A stretch of DNA of 9,895 bases, from positions 1 to 9,895 of the forward strand of contig JALRKU010000431.1 in NCBI GenBank assembly GCA_023254755.1, given 5' to 3'. This document shows, in pieces, positions 1 through 5,525 of the stretch. The notes under the pieces are model-generated. The model did no database searches. It saw nothing but the letters and a program-made list of their open reading frames with translations, and had not been told where the DNA came from. The number at the start of each line of letters is the position of its first letter. The stretch's first letter is position 1. Source of the DNA: Aeromicrobium sp. (GTDB taxonomy: Bacteria; Actinomycetota; Actinomycetes; Propionibacteriales; Nocardioidaceae). Made by a program: the position numbers and the translations under genes.

Positions 1-85
1 TGGTGGCAGGTCAGGGATTCGAACCCCGGAAGGCAATGCCAGCTGATTTACAGTCAGCCCCCTTTGGCCGCTTGGGTAACCTGCC
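1..85 (-). tRNA. tRNA-Tyr (anticodon GTA), with encoded CCA
   Basis: Read on the minus strand this folds as a complete class II tRNA. The 7-bp acceptor stem is GGCAGGT/ACCTGCC (79-85 with 5-11), followed by discriminator A and a genomically encoded CCA (1-3). The D arm is closed by CCC/GGG. The anticodon stem GCTGA/TCAGC holds the loop CTGTAAA with anticodon GTA at 49-51. A long variable arm with stem GGC/GCC lies at 32-40, and the T loop is TTCGAAT. A GTA anticodon together with a long variable arm is diagnostic of bacterial tRNA-Tyr. The gene is divergent from yajQ, and its 3' end touches the window edge, so a downstream tRNA partner cannot be seen. Confidence 0.97.
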
Positions 86-90
86 GCGGC

Positions 91-118
91 TGGACAGCGT
101 ATCGCAGGGCTCTAGGCT
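91..118 (+). promoter_or_regulatory. Candidate promoter of yajQ
   Basis: TGGACA at 91-96 matches the -35 consensus TTGACA at 5 of 6 positions. After a 16-bp spacer comes TAGGCT at 113-118, a TANNNT-type -10. This would start transcription near 124-126 and leave a 5' UTR of about 35 nt carrying the AGGAG ribosome site. It is inferred from sequence only. Confidence 0.45.
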
Positions 119-125
119 GGACGAA
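96..125 (-). promoter_or_regulatory. Candidate promoter of tRNA-Tyr
   Basis: On the minus strand a -10-like hexamer TACGCT (96-101) ends 10 nt before the mature tRNA 5' end at 85, which allows a short leader. The best -35 position is a weak TTCGTC (120-125) with an 18-bp spacer. The -10 is a reasonable actinobacterial TANNNT, but the -35 is poor. The site overlaps the proposed -35 of the divergent yajQ promoter. Confidence 0.3.
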
Positions 126-145
126 ATCGCGTCACCCGAACCCGC

Positions 146-150
146 AGGAG
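146..150 (+). promoter_or_regulatory. Ribosome binding site of yajQ
   Basis: AGGAG lies 9 nt before the ATG at 160. It decides the start. The reading frame stays open upstream to an ATG at 64, but that ATG lies inside the tRNA-Tyr gene and would add 32 residues absent from the family. Confidence 0.75.
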
Positions 151-159
151 CACGTCCCC

Positions 160-651
160 ATGGCCGACTCGTCGTTCGACATCATCAACAAGCTCGACCG
201 CCAGGAGGTCGACAACGCCCTCAACCAGGCGGCCAAGGAGATCTCCCAGCGGTACGACTTCAAGGGCACCGGCGCCTCGATCTCGTGGAGCGGCGAGAAC
301 GGGATCGAGATCGTCGCCAACGCCGACGAGCGGGCCCAGGCCGTGCTCGACGTCTTCCAGACCAAGCTCGTCAAGCGCGGCATCTCGCTCAAGTCGCTCG
401 AGTCCGGGGAGCCGCGCCAGTCCGGCAAGGACGTCCGTCTCTCGAGCACCCTCAGCGAGGGGATCAGCACCGAGCAGGCCAAGAAGGTCTCCAAGCTGAT
501 CCGCGACGAGGGCCCCAAGGGCGTCAAGGTCCAGGTGCAGGGCGACGAGCTGCGCGTGTCGAGCAAGAGCCGCGACGACCTGCAGTCCGTCATCGCCCTG
601 GTCAAGGGCGCCGACCTGGACTTCGCGGTGCAGTTCGTCAACTACCGCTGA
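160..651 (+). CDS. yajQ: YajQ family nucleotide / cyclic-di-GMP-binding protein (DUF520)
   Basis: This is a 163-residue soluble protein, the usual length for the YajQ (UPF0234) family. Family hallmarks are visible: the N-terminal SFDIINKLDRQEVDNALNQ stretch (5-23), the RYDFKGTGAS motif (31-40), the VKRGISLKSLE segment (71-81), the GPKGVKVQVQGDELRVSSKS region (118-137) and the C-terminal FVNYR. YajQ proteins have two ferredoxin-like domains. Members in Xanthomonas and Pseudomonas bind cyclic-di-GMP and influence transcription, but in actinobacteria the role is not established, so the ligand here is inference. No signal peptide or membrane segment is seen, so it should be cytoplasmic. The ATG at 160 is chosen for the AGGAG site and family-standard N terminus. 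It is monocistronic and ends 6 bp before the convergent ABC permease stop. Confidence 0.96.
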   Translation: MADSSFDIINKLDRQEVDNALNQAAKEISQRYDFKGTGASISWSGENGIEIVANADERAQAVLDVFQTKLVKRGISLKSLESGEPRQSGKDVRLSSTLSEGISTEQAKKVSKLIRDEGPKGVKVQVQGDELRVSSKSRDDLQSVIALVKGADLDFAVQFVNYR

Positions 652-657
652 CGCACC

Positions 658-1740
658 TCACGCCTCCCAGCGGAACACCCTGGCGGCGACGGCGCTCAGC
701 ACGACCGTGAACGCGAGCAGGACCGCGATCGGCACCAGCAGCGCCGACGGCCCCTGACCCCGCACCATGACGTCGAGCATGCCGTCGTTGAGGTGCTTGA
801 GCGGCAGGCAGCTGCTCACCGCGCGCAGCCACGTGGGCGCGCCGTCGAGCGGGAAGAAGGAGCCGGACAGGAACGCCATCGGAAGCACCACGAAGTTGGC
901 CAGGCCGACCGCGCCCTCCTCGGTGCGCGACACCGCGCCCGCCAGCATGCCGATCGAGAGGAACGACAACGTGCCGAACAGCAGCAGCGGCACGATCAAC
1001 GGCCACCACCCGGTGAGCTTCAGGCCGAAGGCGCCGACGCCCAACCCGATGAAGATCGCGGCCTGGACGCCCGCGATGACCACGCTGACCCCGACACGGG
1101 CCAGGACGACCGACGACGTGCGGATCGGTGCCAGCCTCAAGCGGCGCAGGAGGCCAGAGACGCGCCACGCCACCAGGTTCGCCGCAGCACCGAACGTGGC
1201 GCTCATCGCCACGGCCCAGCCGAGCAGGCTCGGCGTGACGTACTGGATCTGCTCGAGCGAGTCGTCCTCGACCTGCTCGGTCGAGAGCGTGAATCGGGGC
1301 GCCTGACCCGACGCGGCCTGGTCGGCGATCTGCACGACGGCCTGGAACAGGCCGCGGACCTGCGCGGCCTTCACCTGGTCGGCCTGCGAGAAGTGCAGCG
1401 TGACGTCGTCACCGTCCTGCGTCACGACGGCGTCGACGTCGCCCTCGCGGAGCGAGTCGAGCGCGGCGTCGAGGCCGGGCCGCTTCTCGACGTCGAGGCC
1501 CTCGCCGATCGAGTCCCGCGCCGCCGCCGGCAGGTCGTCGAGGACCGGGACCGCGCCGACCTGGACGACGTCGACCTTGGGCGCCTCGTCCTGACCGGTG
1601 AACACGCCGCCGAAGAGCACCAGGAACATCAGCGGGAACGCGACCGCCCAGAACAGGGTCATGCGGTCGCGCACGAAGCCCTTGAACATCGCGCCCGTGA
1701 GCGCGCCGAGCGGCGAACGGGCCGCAGTCCCCCGGCTCAC
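658..1740 (-). CDS. ABC-2 type transporter permease
   Basis: This 360-residue integral membrane protein would be the channel partner of the ATPase encoded just upstream. A hydrophobic segment (about 28-47, with FPLMFLVLFGG) is followed by a large polar, presumably extracytoplasmic domain (about 50-165). Five further hydrophobic segments lie near 168-190, 210-236, 245-270, 276-293 and 332-353. The FLSGSFFPLD motif (290-299) and the LPLKHLNDGM motif (312-321) are typical of ABC-2 exporter permeases (ABC2_membrane_3-like). I chose GTG at 1740 because it overlaps the ATPase stop as GTGA and has GGGAG 8 nt upstream. An internal ATG at 1689 (MFKGF) is the alternative and would give 343 residues. 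The open frame extends far upstream of 1740, but that part is only a shadow of the ATPase gene. The substrate cannot be read from sequence; drug, lipid or peptide export are all possible. Confidence 0.92.
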   Translation of the reverse strand: MSRGTAARSPLGALTGAMFKGFVRDRMTLFWAVAFPLMFLVLFGGVFTGQDEAPKVDVVQVGAVPVLDDLPAAARDSIGEGLDVEKRPGLDAALDSLREGDVDAVVTQDGDDVTLHFSQADQVKAAQVRGLFQAVVQIADQAASGQAPRFTLSTEQVEDDSLEQIQYVTPSLLGWAVAMSATFGAAANLVAWRVSGLLRRLRLAPIRTSSVVLARVGVSVVIAGVQAAIFIGLGVGAFGLKLTGWWPLIVPLLLFGTLSFLSIGMLAGAVSRTEEGAVGLANFVVLPMAFLSGSFFPLDGAPTWLRAVSSCLPLKHLNDGMLDVMVRGQGPSALLVPIAVLLAFTVVLSAVAARVFRWEA

Positions 1741-2639
1741 GCGCGGTACTCCCGCCCGGTGAGGGAGAGGAACACGTCCTCCAAGGTGCCCTTGGTGACG
1801 GCGAGCCCCTCCAGCGCGTCGCGCTCGGCCAGCGCCGCGAGGACGGGTCCGGGGTCGCGGGTCTCGATGACCAGCGCGACGTCGGACTCGACGACGTCGG
1901 CGACCCCGGGCCACGCACGCGCCTCGTGGGGACGGACCAGGCCCGGGACGACGCTGATGCGGGTGGCGACGTCGAGACCGCGGATCAGCGCCTGCGGCGT
2001 GTCGAGCTTCAGCAACCGCCCACGGTCGATGATCGCGACGCGGTCGCACAGGACCTCGGCCTCCTCCATCGAGTGCGTCGTCAGGACCACGGTGCGTCCC
2101 GAGTCGTTCAGTCCCTCGAGGAAGTCCCAGAGGTTGCGCCGTGCCTGCGGGTCGAGCGCCGCGGTGGGCTCGTCGAGGAAGAGCACCTCGGGGTCGTGGA
2201 CCAACGCGCACGCGATGGACAGCCGCTGCGCCTGCCCGCCCGACAGCTTCTCGACCGGGCTGTTCGCCTTGTCGGTCAGGCCGACCTGCTCCAGCAGCTC
2301 GTCGGCACGGCCGCTGGCGACGCCGTAGAGCGACGCGAACGTGACGAGCTGCTCGCGAGCCGTGAGCCGCTCGAAGAACGCGGAGGACTGCAGCTGGACG
2401 CCGATGCGCCGCTGCAGCTCGGGCTGTCGCTTCCACGGGTCGTACCCGTCGATCGCGACGGACCCGGCGTCAGGCTTGCGCAGGCCTTCGACGGTCTCGA
2501 GCGTCGTGGTCTTGCCGGCGCCGTTCGGACCGAGCAGACCGAAGAACTCCCCGGGTCTGACGTCGAAGCTGACGCCGTCGACCGCTCGCAGCGACCCGTA
2601 GGTCATGACCAGTGCGTCGACCGTGATCGCTGCGCCCAT
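1737..2639 (-). CDS. ABC transporter ATP-binding protein (ABC-2 exporter type)
   Basis: This 300-residue cytoplasmic ATPase would power the adjacent permease. All nucleotide-binding motifs are intact: Walker A GPNGAGKT (37-44), Q-loop glutamine in GVQLQ (80-84), signature LSGGQAQR (132-139), Walker B VLFLDEPTAALDP (152-164) with catalytic E157, and H-loop H189 in TTHSMEEAE. The C-terminal tail (about 210-300), with the closing GTLEDVFLSLTG motif, is typical of the DrrA/CcmA-like group that pairs with ABC-2 permeases. The start is well fixed: an in-frame TAG lies 12 nt upstream of the ATG, so no longer N terminus is possible. There is no clear Shine-Dalgarno, and a TAGGGT hexamer ends 6 nt before the ATG, suggesting a leaderless transcript. 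The stop overlaps the permease start by 4 nt. The ywaF-like gene lies 19 bp upstream on the same strand. Confidence 0.96.
   Translation of the reverse strand: MGAAITVDALVMTYGSLRAVDGVSFDVRPGEFFGLLGPNGAGKTTTLETVEGLRKPDAGSVAIDGYDPWKRQPELQRRIGVQLQSSAFFERLTAREQLVTFASLYGVASGRADELLEQVGLTDKANSPVEKLSGGQAQRLSIACALVHDPEVLFLDEPTAALDPQARRNLWDFLEGLNDSGRTVVLTTHSMEEAEVLCDRVAIIDRGRLLKLDTPQALIRGLDVATRISVVPGLVRPHEARAWPGVADVVESDVALVIETRDPGPVLAALAERDALEGLAVTKGTLEDVFLSLTGREYRA
1749..1753 (-). promoter_or_regulatory. Ribosome binding site for the ABC permease (GTG start)
   Basis: On the minus strand GGGAG sits 8 nt before the GTG at 1740, inside the last codons of the ATPase. It supports the GTG over the downstream ATG and implies translational coupling of the two subunits through the GTGA overlap. 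Confidence 0.65.
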
Positions 2640-2645
2640 GCCCCG

Positions 2646-2651
2646 ACCCTA
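2646..2651 (-). promoter_or_regulatory. Candidate leaderless -10 box of the ABC transporter genes
   Basis: TAGGGT on the minus strand occupies exactly -12 to -7 relative to the ATG at 2639, the position expected if transcription begins at the A of the start codon. The first three bases, TAG, are also an in-frame stop. No good -35 is visible at the proper distance. If real, the ABC pair has its own promoter in the 19-bp gap after the ywaF-like gene rather than depending on it. Confidence 0.4.
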
Positions 2652-2658
2652 GTGGCGC

Positions 2659-3402
2659 TCAGACCGCCGGAGCATCAGACTTTCGGCCAGCGCGGTCCGC
2701 GGCGCCGACCCGGACCCACGGCCACGTCAGCAGGGCCCAGACCACGGCGACGATGACGATCTCGAGGACCACGTACAGCGGCCACGGCCCCAGGTGGTCC
2801 AGGAGGGAGGCGTTGCGGGGCAGACGGTTCAGGTATCCGTAGTTGGAGCCGGCGACGGCGTTGTACGCGAAGACGACGACGGCCCACAGCAGGGTGAGCG
2901 CCACGGTCTGGCGGTAGGTCCGCCAGGTGGGGAGGATGCGCAGGCCGGGGACGAGCAGCAGCGCCGACCAGACGATCAGCACGTGCATGCCCCAGAACAT
3001 CAGGAAGCGCGGCTCGGGGAACGCCGACGCGAGGTCGGGGGTGAGCATGCCCTGGGTCGTCAGGGTGATGCCCCACAACCAGGTGATGGTGGCCGTGAGC
3101 CGGTGGCCGGTCCAGAGCGCGTGCACCGCGACCATCCACGCGAGGTCGCACAGCTGGAAGGGCAGCGACGTGTTCGGGTCCCACTCGTCGGGGAGCAGCT
3201 GCAGCACCTGCAGCGGCACGGTCACCGCGACGACCGCGACCGCCGTCGTGCGTCGCACGACCACCTCGGCCGGCGTCGACCTGACCCGTCGACCGAGCCA
3301 GACGACCACGACGGCGCCGACCGCGAACACCGCGAGGACGGTCAGGTGCGACGCGTCGTAGGCCTCGAACCGGCGCTCGCCCGCCGCGACGATTCCTGGC
3401 AT
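2659..3402 (-). CDS. YwaF/TIGR02206-type integral membrane protein
   Basis: This 247-residue multi-spanning membrane protein has about six or seven hydrophobic segments. It matches the pattern of the TIGR02206 family (Bacillus subtilis YwaF is a member): a histidine early in the protein (H19), the LPFQLCDLA motif (80-88), QGMLTPD (117-123), FWGMH (136-140), the SNYGYL motif (186-191) and LGPWPLY (204-210). The family has no assigned biochemical function, so I give none. I chose the ATG at 3402 because a TACCGT hexamer sits exactly 6 nt before it. A GTG in frame at 3444 would add 14 residues (MTSRSRRDLGYRAD) that are polar and look non-native. The gene is divergent from rarD across the 21-bp repeat array, and the ABC transporter genes follow 19 bp downstream. 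Confidence 0.85.
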   Translation of the reverse strand: MPGIVAAGERRFEAYDASHLTVLAVFAVGAVVVVWLGRRVRSTPAEVVVRRTTAVAVVAVTVPLQVLQLLPDEWDPNTSLPFQLCDLAWMVAVHALWTGHRLTATITWLWGITLTTQGMLTPDLASAFPEPRFLMFWGMHVLIVWSALLLVPGLRILPTWRTYRQTVALTLLWAVVVFAYNAVAGSNYGYLNRLPRNASLLDHLGPWPLYVVLEIVIVAVVWALLTWPWVRVGAADRAGRKSDAPAV

Positions 3403-3408
3403 GTCCGC

Positions 3409-3414
3409 ACGGTA
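3409..3414 (-). promoter_or_regulatory. Candidate leaderless -10 box of the ywaF-like gene
   Basis: TACCGT on the minus strand lies at -12 to -7 relative to the ATG at 3402, the same geometry as at the ABC ATPase and rarD. A weak -35 (TCGATC, 3431-3436, spacer 16) would fall at the edge of the repeat array. There is no Shine-Dalgarno before the ATG, which is consistent with leaderless translation. Confidence 0.4.
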
Positions 3415-3432
3415 GCCCAGATCGCGGCGGGA

Positions 3433-3516
3433 TCGACTCGTCACGTGAAACCGGTGACTCGTCAGCGGGAACGAGTGACTCGTCAGCGGGAATCAGTGAC
3501 TCGTCAGCGGGGATAG
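3433..3516. repeat. Four 21-bp tandem repeats with a TGAC-NN-GTCA palindrome
   Basis: Three consecutive 21-bp units begin at 3454, 3475 and 3496 and share an identical 16-nt core, gtgactcgtcagcggg. The last five bases vary (aacga, aatca, gatag). A degenerate fourth unit at 3433-3453 keeps the centre GACTCGTCA and the AAAC-like tail. In the three exact copies, TGACTCGTCA (3455-3464, 3476-3485, 3497-3506) is an inverted repeat of 4+2+4 bases. The junction of units 1 and 2 also makes the 13-nt palindrome ACGAGTGACTCGT (3471-3483). The array fills the space between the -10 boxes of the two divergent genes, so the -35 regions of both fall in or at the edge of it. The 21-bp period is about two helical turns, which would place bound proteins on one DNA face. 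The likely role is a multi-site operator (inference). A dispersed intergenic repeat is the alternative. Confidence 0.85.
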
Positions 3517-3519
3517 GAT
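3514..3519 (+). promoter_or_regulatory. Candidate leaderless -10 box of rarD
   Basis: TAGGAT lies at -12 to -7 relative to the GTG at 3526, overlapping the last bases of repeat unit 3. Its TAG (3514-3516) is also an in-frame stop. The -35 region at about 3490-3496 lies at the junction of units 2 and 3 and is not consensus-like, so an activator bound at the repeats is as plausible as a repressor. Confidence 0.45.
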
Positions 3520-3525
3520 CTCGCC

Positions 3526-4467
3526 GTGGGTGCGGAGGCGGGGACGACCGAGGAGAGGGACCAGGGTCGGGCCGGCATCTGGTTCGGGGTCGGCGCGTAC
3601 CTGTGCTGGGGCTTCTTCCCGCTCTACTGGCCGCTGCTCGACCCGGCGTCGCCGCTGGAGGTGCTGGCCCACCGCTTCGTCTGGTCGATGGTGTTCGTGC
3701 TGCTGGCGCTCGCCGTGACCGGCGGGTGGCGGCGGATGGCGGCGATCGCCCGCGACCGCCGGCTCATGGTGATCCTCACCGCAGCGGCCTGCGTCATCTC
3801 GATCAACTGGGGCACCTTCATCTACGGCGTGACCAGCGGCCACGTCGTCGAGACGTCGCTCGGCTACTTCATCAACCCGCTCGTCACGGTCCTGCTCGGC
3901 GTGTTCGTGCTCAAGGAGACCCTGCGACCCGTCCAGTGGGCGGCGGTCGCCATCGGTGCGATCGCGGTCGTCGTGCTGACGGTCGACCACGGGCGACTCC
4001 CCTGGGTCGCCCTCGCCCTGGCCGGCTCCTTCGCGGCCTACGGCTTCTTGAAGAAGAAGGCCGACCTCGGGGCGTTCGAGAGCCTCGGCATGGAGACCGC
4101 GATCCTCACCCCGGTCGCACTCGCGTACCTGGTCGTGCTGCAGACGACCGGCGAGCTGACCTTCGGGCACCACGGTCTCGACAACGCCCTGCTGCTCGTC
4201 GGGACCGGGATCGTCACGGCGATCCCCCTGCTGCTGTTCGGCGCGGCCGCCACCCGGCTGTCGCTGACCACGATCGGCCTGCTGCAGTACCTCGGCCCCT
4301 TCCTGCAGTTCGTCCTCGGCCTCACCGTGTTCGACGAGTCGATGACGCCCGCCCGCTGGGCGGGCTTCGTGCTGGTGTGGTCCGCACTGGTCGTGTTCAC
4401 GGTCGACGGCGTGCTCAACCGCCGCCGGGCGCTGCGCCGTACCGGAGAGACCGCCCCGGCCGCCTGA
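3526..4467 (+). CDS. rarD: RarD/EamA family drug/metabolite transporter
   Basis: This 313-residue inner-membrane protein has about ten hydrophobic helices in two homologous EamA halves. RarD-specific motifs are clear: GAYLCWGFFPLYW (23-35), AHRFVWS (48-54), INWGTFIYGVTSGHVVETSLGYFINPL (positions 93-118) and IGLLQYLGP (250-258). The RarD group is annotated as chloramphenicol-sensitive protein in E. coli and Pseudomonas, but its physiological substrate is not settled and amino-acid or metabolite transport is likely. It should not be read as a resistance gene. The GTG at 3526 is the first possible start, because an in-frame TAG sits at 3514-3516. There is no Shine-Dalgarno, and a TAGGAT box 6 nt upstream suggests a leaderless mRNA. 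The gene is divergent from the ywaF-like gene across the repeat array and convergent with the prenyl synthase, 23 bp between stops. Confidence 0.92.
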   Translation: MGAEAGTTEERDQGRAGIWFGVGAYLCWGFFPLYWPLLDPASPLEVLAHRFVWSMVFVLLALAVTGGWRRMAAIARDRRLMVILTAAACVISINWGTFIYGVTSGHVVETSLGYFINPLVTVLLGVFVLKETLRPVQWAAVAIGAIAVVVLTVDHGRLPWVALALAGSFAAYGFLKKKADLGAFESLGMETAILTPVALAYLVVLQTTGELTFGHHGLDNALLLVGTGIVTAIPLLLFGAAATRLSLTTIGLLQYLGPFLQFVLGLTVFDESMTPARWAGFVLVWSALVVFTVDGVLNRRRALRRTGETAPAA

Positions 4468-4485
4468 CCCGCTGCGGTGGGCGGC
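4459..4485. terminator. Possible bidirectional hairpin between convergent genes
   Basis: GCCGCC (4459-4464) pairs with GGCGGC (4480-4485), and an inner CCG/CGG (4469-4471 with 4475-4477) can extend the stem. It spans the rarD stop and most of the 23-bp gap to the end of the nuo operon. There is no T tract on either side, as is common in high-GC actinobacteria. GC-rich chance pairing cannot be excluded. Confidence 0.3.
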
Positions 4486-4490
4486 GCGGA

Positions 4491-5492
4491 TCAGCCCAGA
4501 CGGGTGACGACGACGTCGCAGACGTCGTCGAGGGCACGCCGGGCCGCGGTGTCGGGCAGCTTGGAGAGCACGGTGCGGGCGGCGTCGGCCTCGGACTGCA
4601 CGTACGCGCGCGCCTCGTCCATGGCCGGGTGCACCCGGAGCAGCGCCAGGGCCTCGGTCACCTCGGCGTCGTCGTGCAGCGGTCGCGAGAGCAGGTCGAG
4701 CAGGCGCGCGTCGGCGGGGTCGGCGGACTCGCGGCCCAGCTTCTGCGCGATCAGCGTCGGCAGGGTGGGCACCCCCTCGCGCAGGTCGGTGCCCGGCGTC
4801 TTGCCGGAGTCGCCGGTCTCGCTCGCGATGTCGATGATGTCGTCGGCCAGCTGGAACGCCGCGCCGATCCGCTCGCCGAACTCGGTCAGCGCCTCCTCGA
4901 CCTCGGTCGAGGCTCCACCCATCCGTGCACCGAAGCGCGCCGCCGTCGCGATCAGGGACCCCGTCTTGTCGGCCACGACGTCGAGGTAGTGCGTCAGCGG
5001 GTCGTCGTCCTGGCCGGGGCCCACCGTCTCCCGGATCTGGCCCCGCACCAGGCGGGTGAACGTCTGTGCCTGGATGCGGACCATGTCGGGGCCGAGGTCG
5101 GCCACCAGCTCCGACACCTTGCCGAACAGGTAGTCGCCGACCAGGACCGCGAGCGCGTTGTCCCACCGCGCGTTGGCGCTCGGGGCGCCCCGCCGCTTGT
5201 CGGCCTCGTCCATGACGTCGTCGTGGTAGAGGGTGGCCAGGTGGGTCAGCTCGACCACGACGGCCGACTGGACGACCTCGTCGCGAGCGGGGTCGCCGAA
5301 GTCGGCGGCCAGCATCGCCACCAGCGGACGGAACCGCTTGCCACCGGCGTTCAGCAGGTGGGTCGCCGCCTCGGAGATGTACGCCTCGGGCGCCCGGCAG
5401 GCCTCGAGCAGCTGCTGCTCGACGCGCTCCACCCCGGCGAGGACGCGCCGCTCCAGCGCGGGGTCGTCGAAGGGGACTCCGAGTCCGGACAT
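4491..5492 (-). CDS. Polyprenyl (long-chain isoprenyl) diphosphate synthase
   Basis: This 333-residue soluble trans-prenyltransferase would condense isopentenyl diphosphate onto allylic diphosphates. Signature elements are intact: GGKRFRP (50-56), the first aspartate-rich motif DDVMD (91-95) followed by RRG (100-102), GDYLF (119-123), a KTGSL segment (176-180) and the second aspartate-rich motif DDIID (217-221). The residues 4 and 5 before the first motif are T87 and A86. Small residues there, rather than aromatic ones, are typical of long-chain synthases instead of FPP or GGPP synthases. It lies 33 bp after nuoN as the last gene of the nuo operon, so the probable product is the menaquinone side chain (inference; carotenoid or other polyprenol use is the alternative). 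The ATG at 5492 is chosen because no nearby alternative keeps the N terminus. Confidence 0.94.
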   Translation of the reverse strand: MSGLGVPFDDPALERRVLAGVERVEQQLLEACRAPEAYISEAATHLLNAGGKRFRPLVAMLAADFGDPARDEVVQSAVVVELTHLATLYHDDVMDEADKRRGAPSANARWDNALAVLVGDYLFGKVSELVADLGPDMVRIQAQTFTRLVRGQIRETVGPGQDDDPLTHYLDVVADKTGSLIATAARFGARMGGASTEVEEALTEFGERIGAAFQLADDIIDIASETGDSGKTPGTDLREGVPTLPTLIAQKLGRESADPADARLLDLLSRPLHDDAEVTEALALLRVHPAMDEARAYVQSEADAARTVLSKLPDTAARRALDDVCDVVVTRLG

Positions 5493-5495
5493 TGG

Positions 5496-5501
5496 CTCCC
5501 C
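5496..5501 (-). promoter_or_regulatory. Closely spaced ribosome site of the prenyl synthase
   Basis: GGGGAG on the minus strand ends only 3 nt before the ATG at 5492, shorter than the usual 5-9 nt. It is the only purine-rich site in the 33-bp gap after nuoN. Tight spacing could lower expression relative to nuoN, which has a strong site. Confidence 0.5.
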
Positions 5502-5525
5502 AGTTCGCTCAGTGGGCGTCTGCGC

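Noticed and set aside
1..85. tRNA-Tyr as an integration site of a mobile element
   Set aside because: No integrase, direct repeat of the tRNA end or change in composition is visible. The region past the tRNA 3' end is outside the window.
645..673. Inverted repeat CCGCTG/CAGCGG as a terminator between yajQ and the ABC permease
   Set aside because: Only 6 bp of stem with a 17-nt loop, both arms reach into coding sequence, and there is no T tract. Expected by chance in this GC-rich DNA.
1741..2436. Upstream extension of the permease frame to an ATG at 2436
   Set aside because: The added residues are Arg/Ala-rich shadow sequence inside the ABC ATPase gene. The GTG at 1740 has a ribosome site and the GTGA overlap.
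3433..3516. CRISPR array or coding heptad repeat
   Set aside because: The units are directly tandem with no spacers of CRISPR size and no cas genes. The frame through them toward rarD is closed by TAG at 3514-3516.
3526..4467. rarD as a chloramphenicol resistance gene
   Set aside because: The family name comes from a chloramphenicol-sensitive phenotype. The sequence is an EamA transporter with no evidence of a resistance role.
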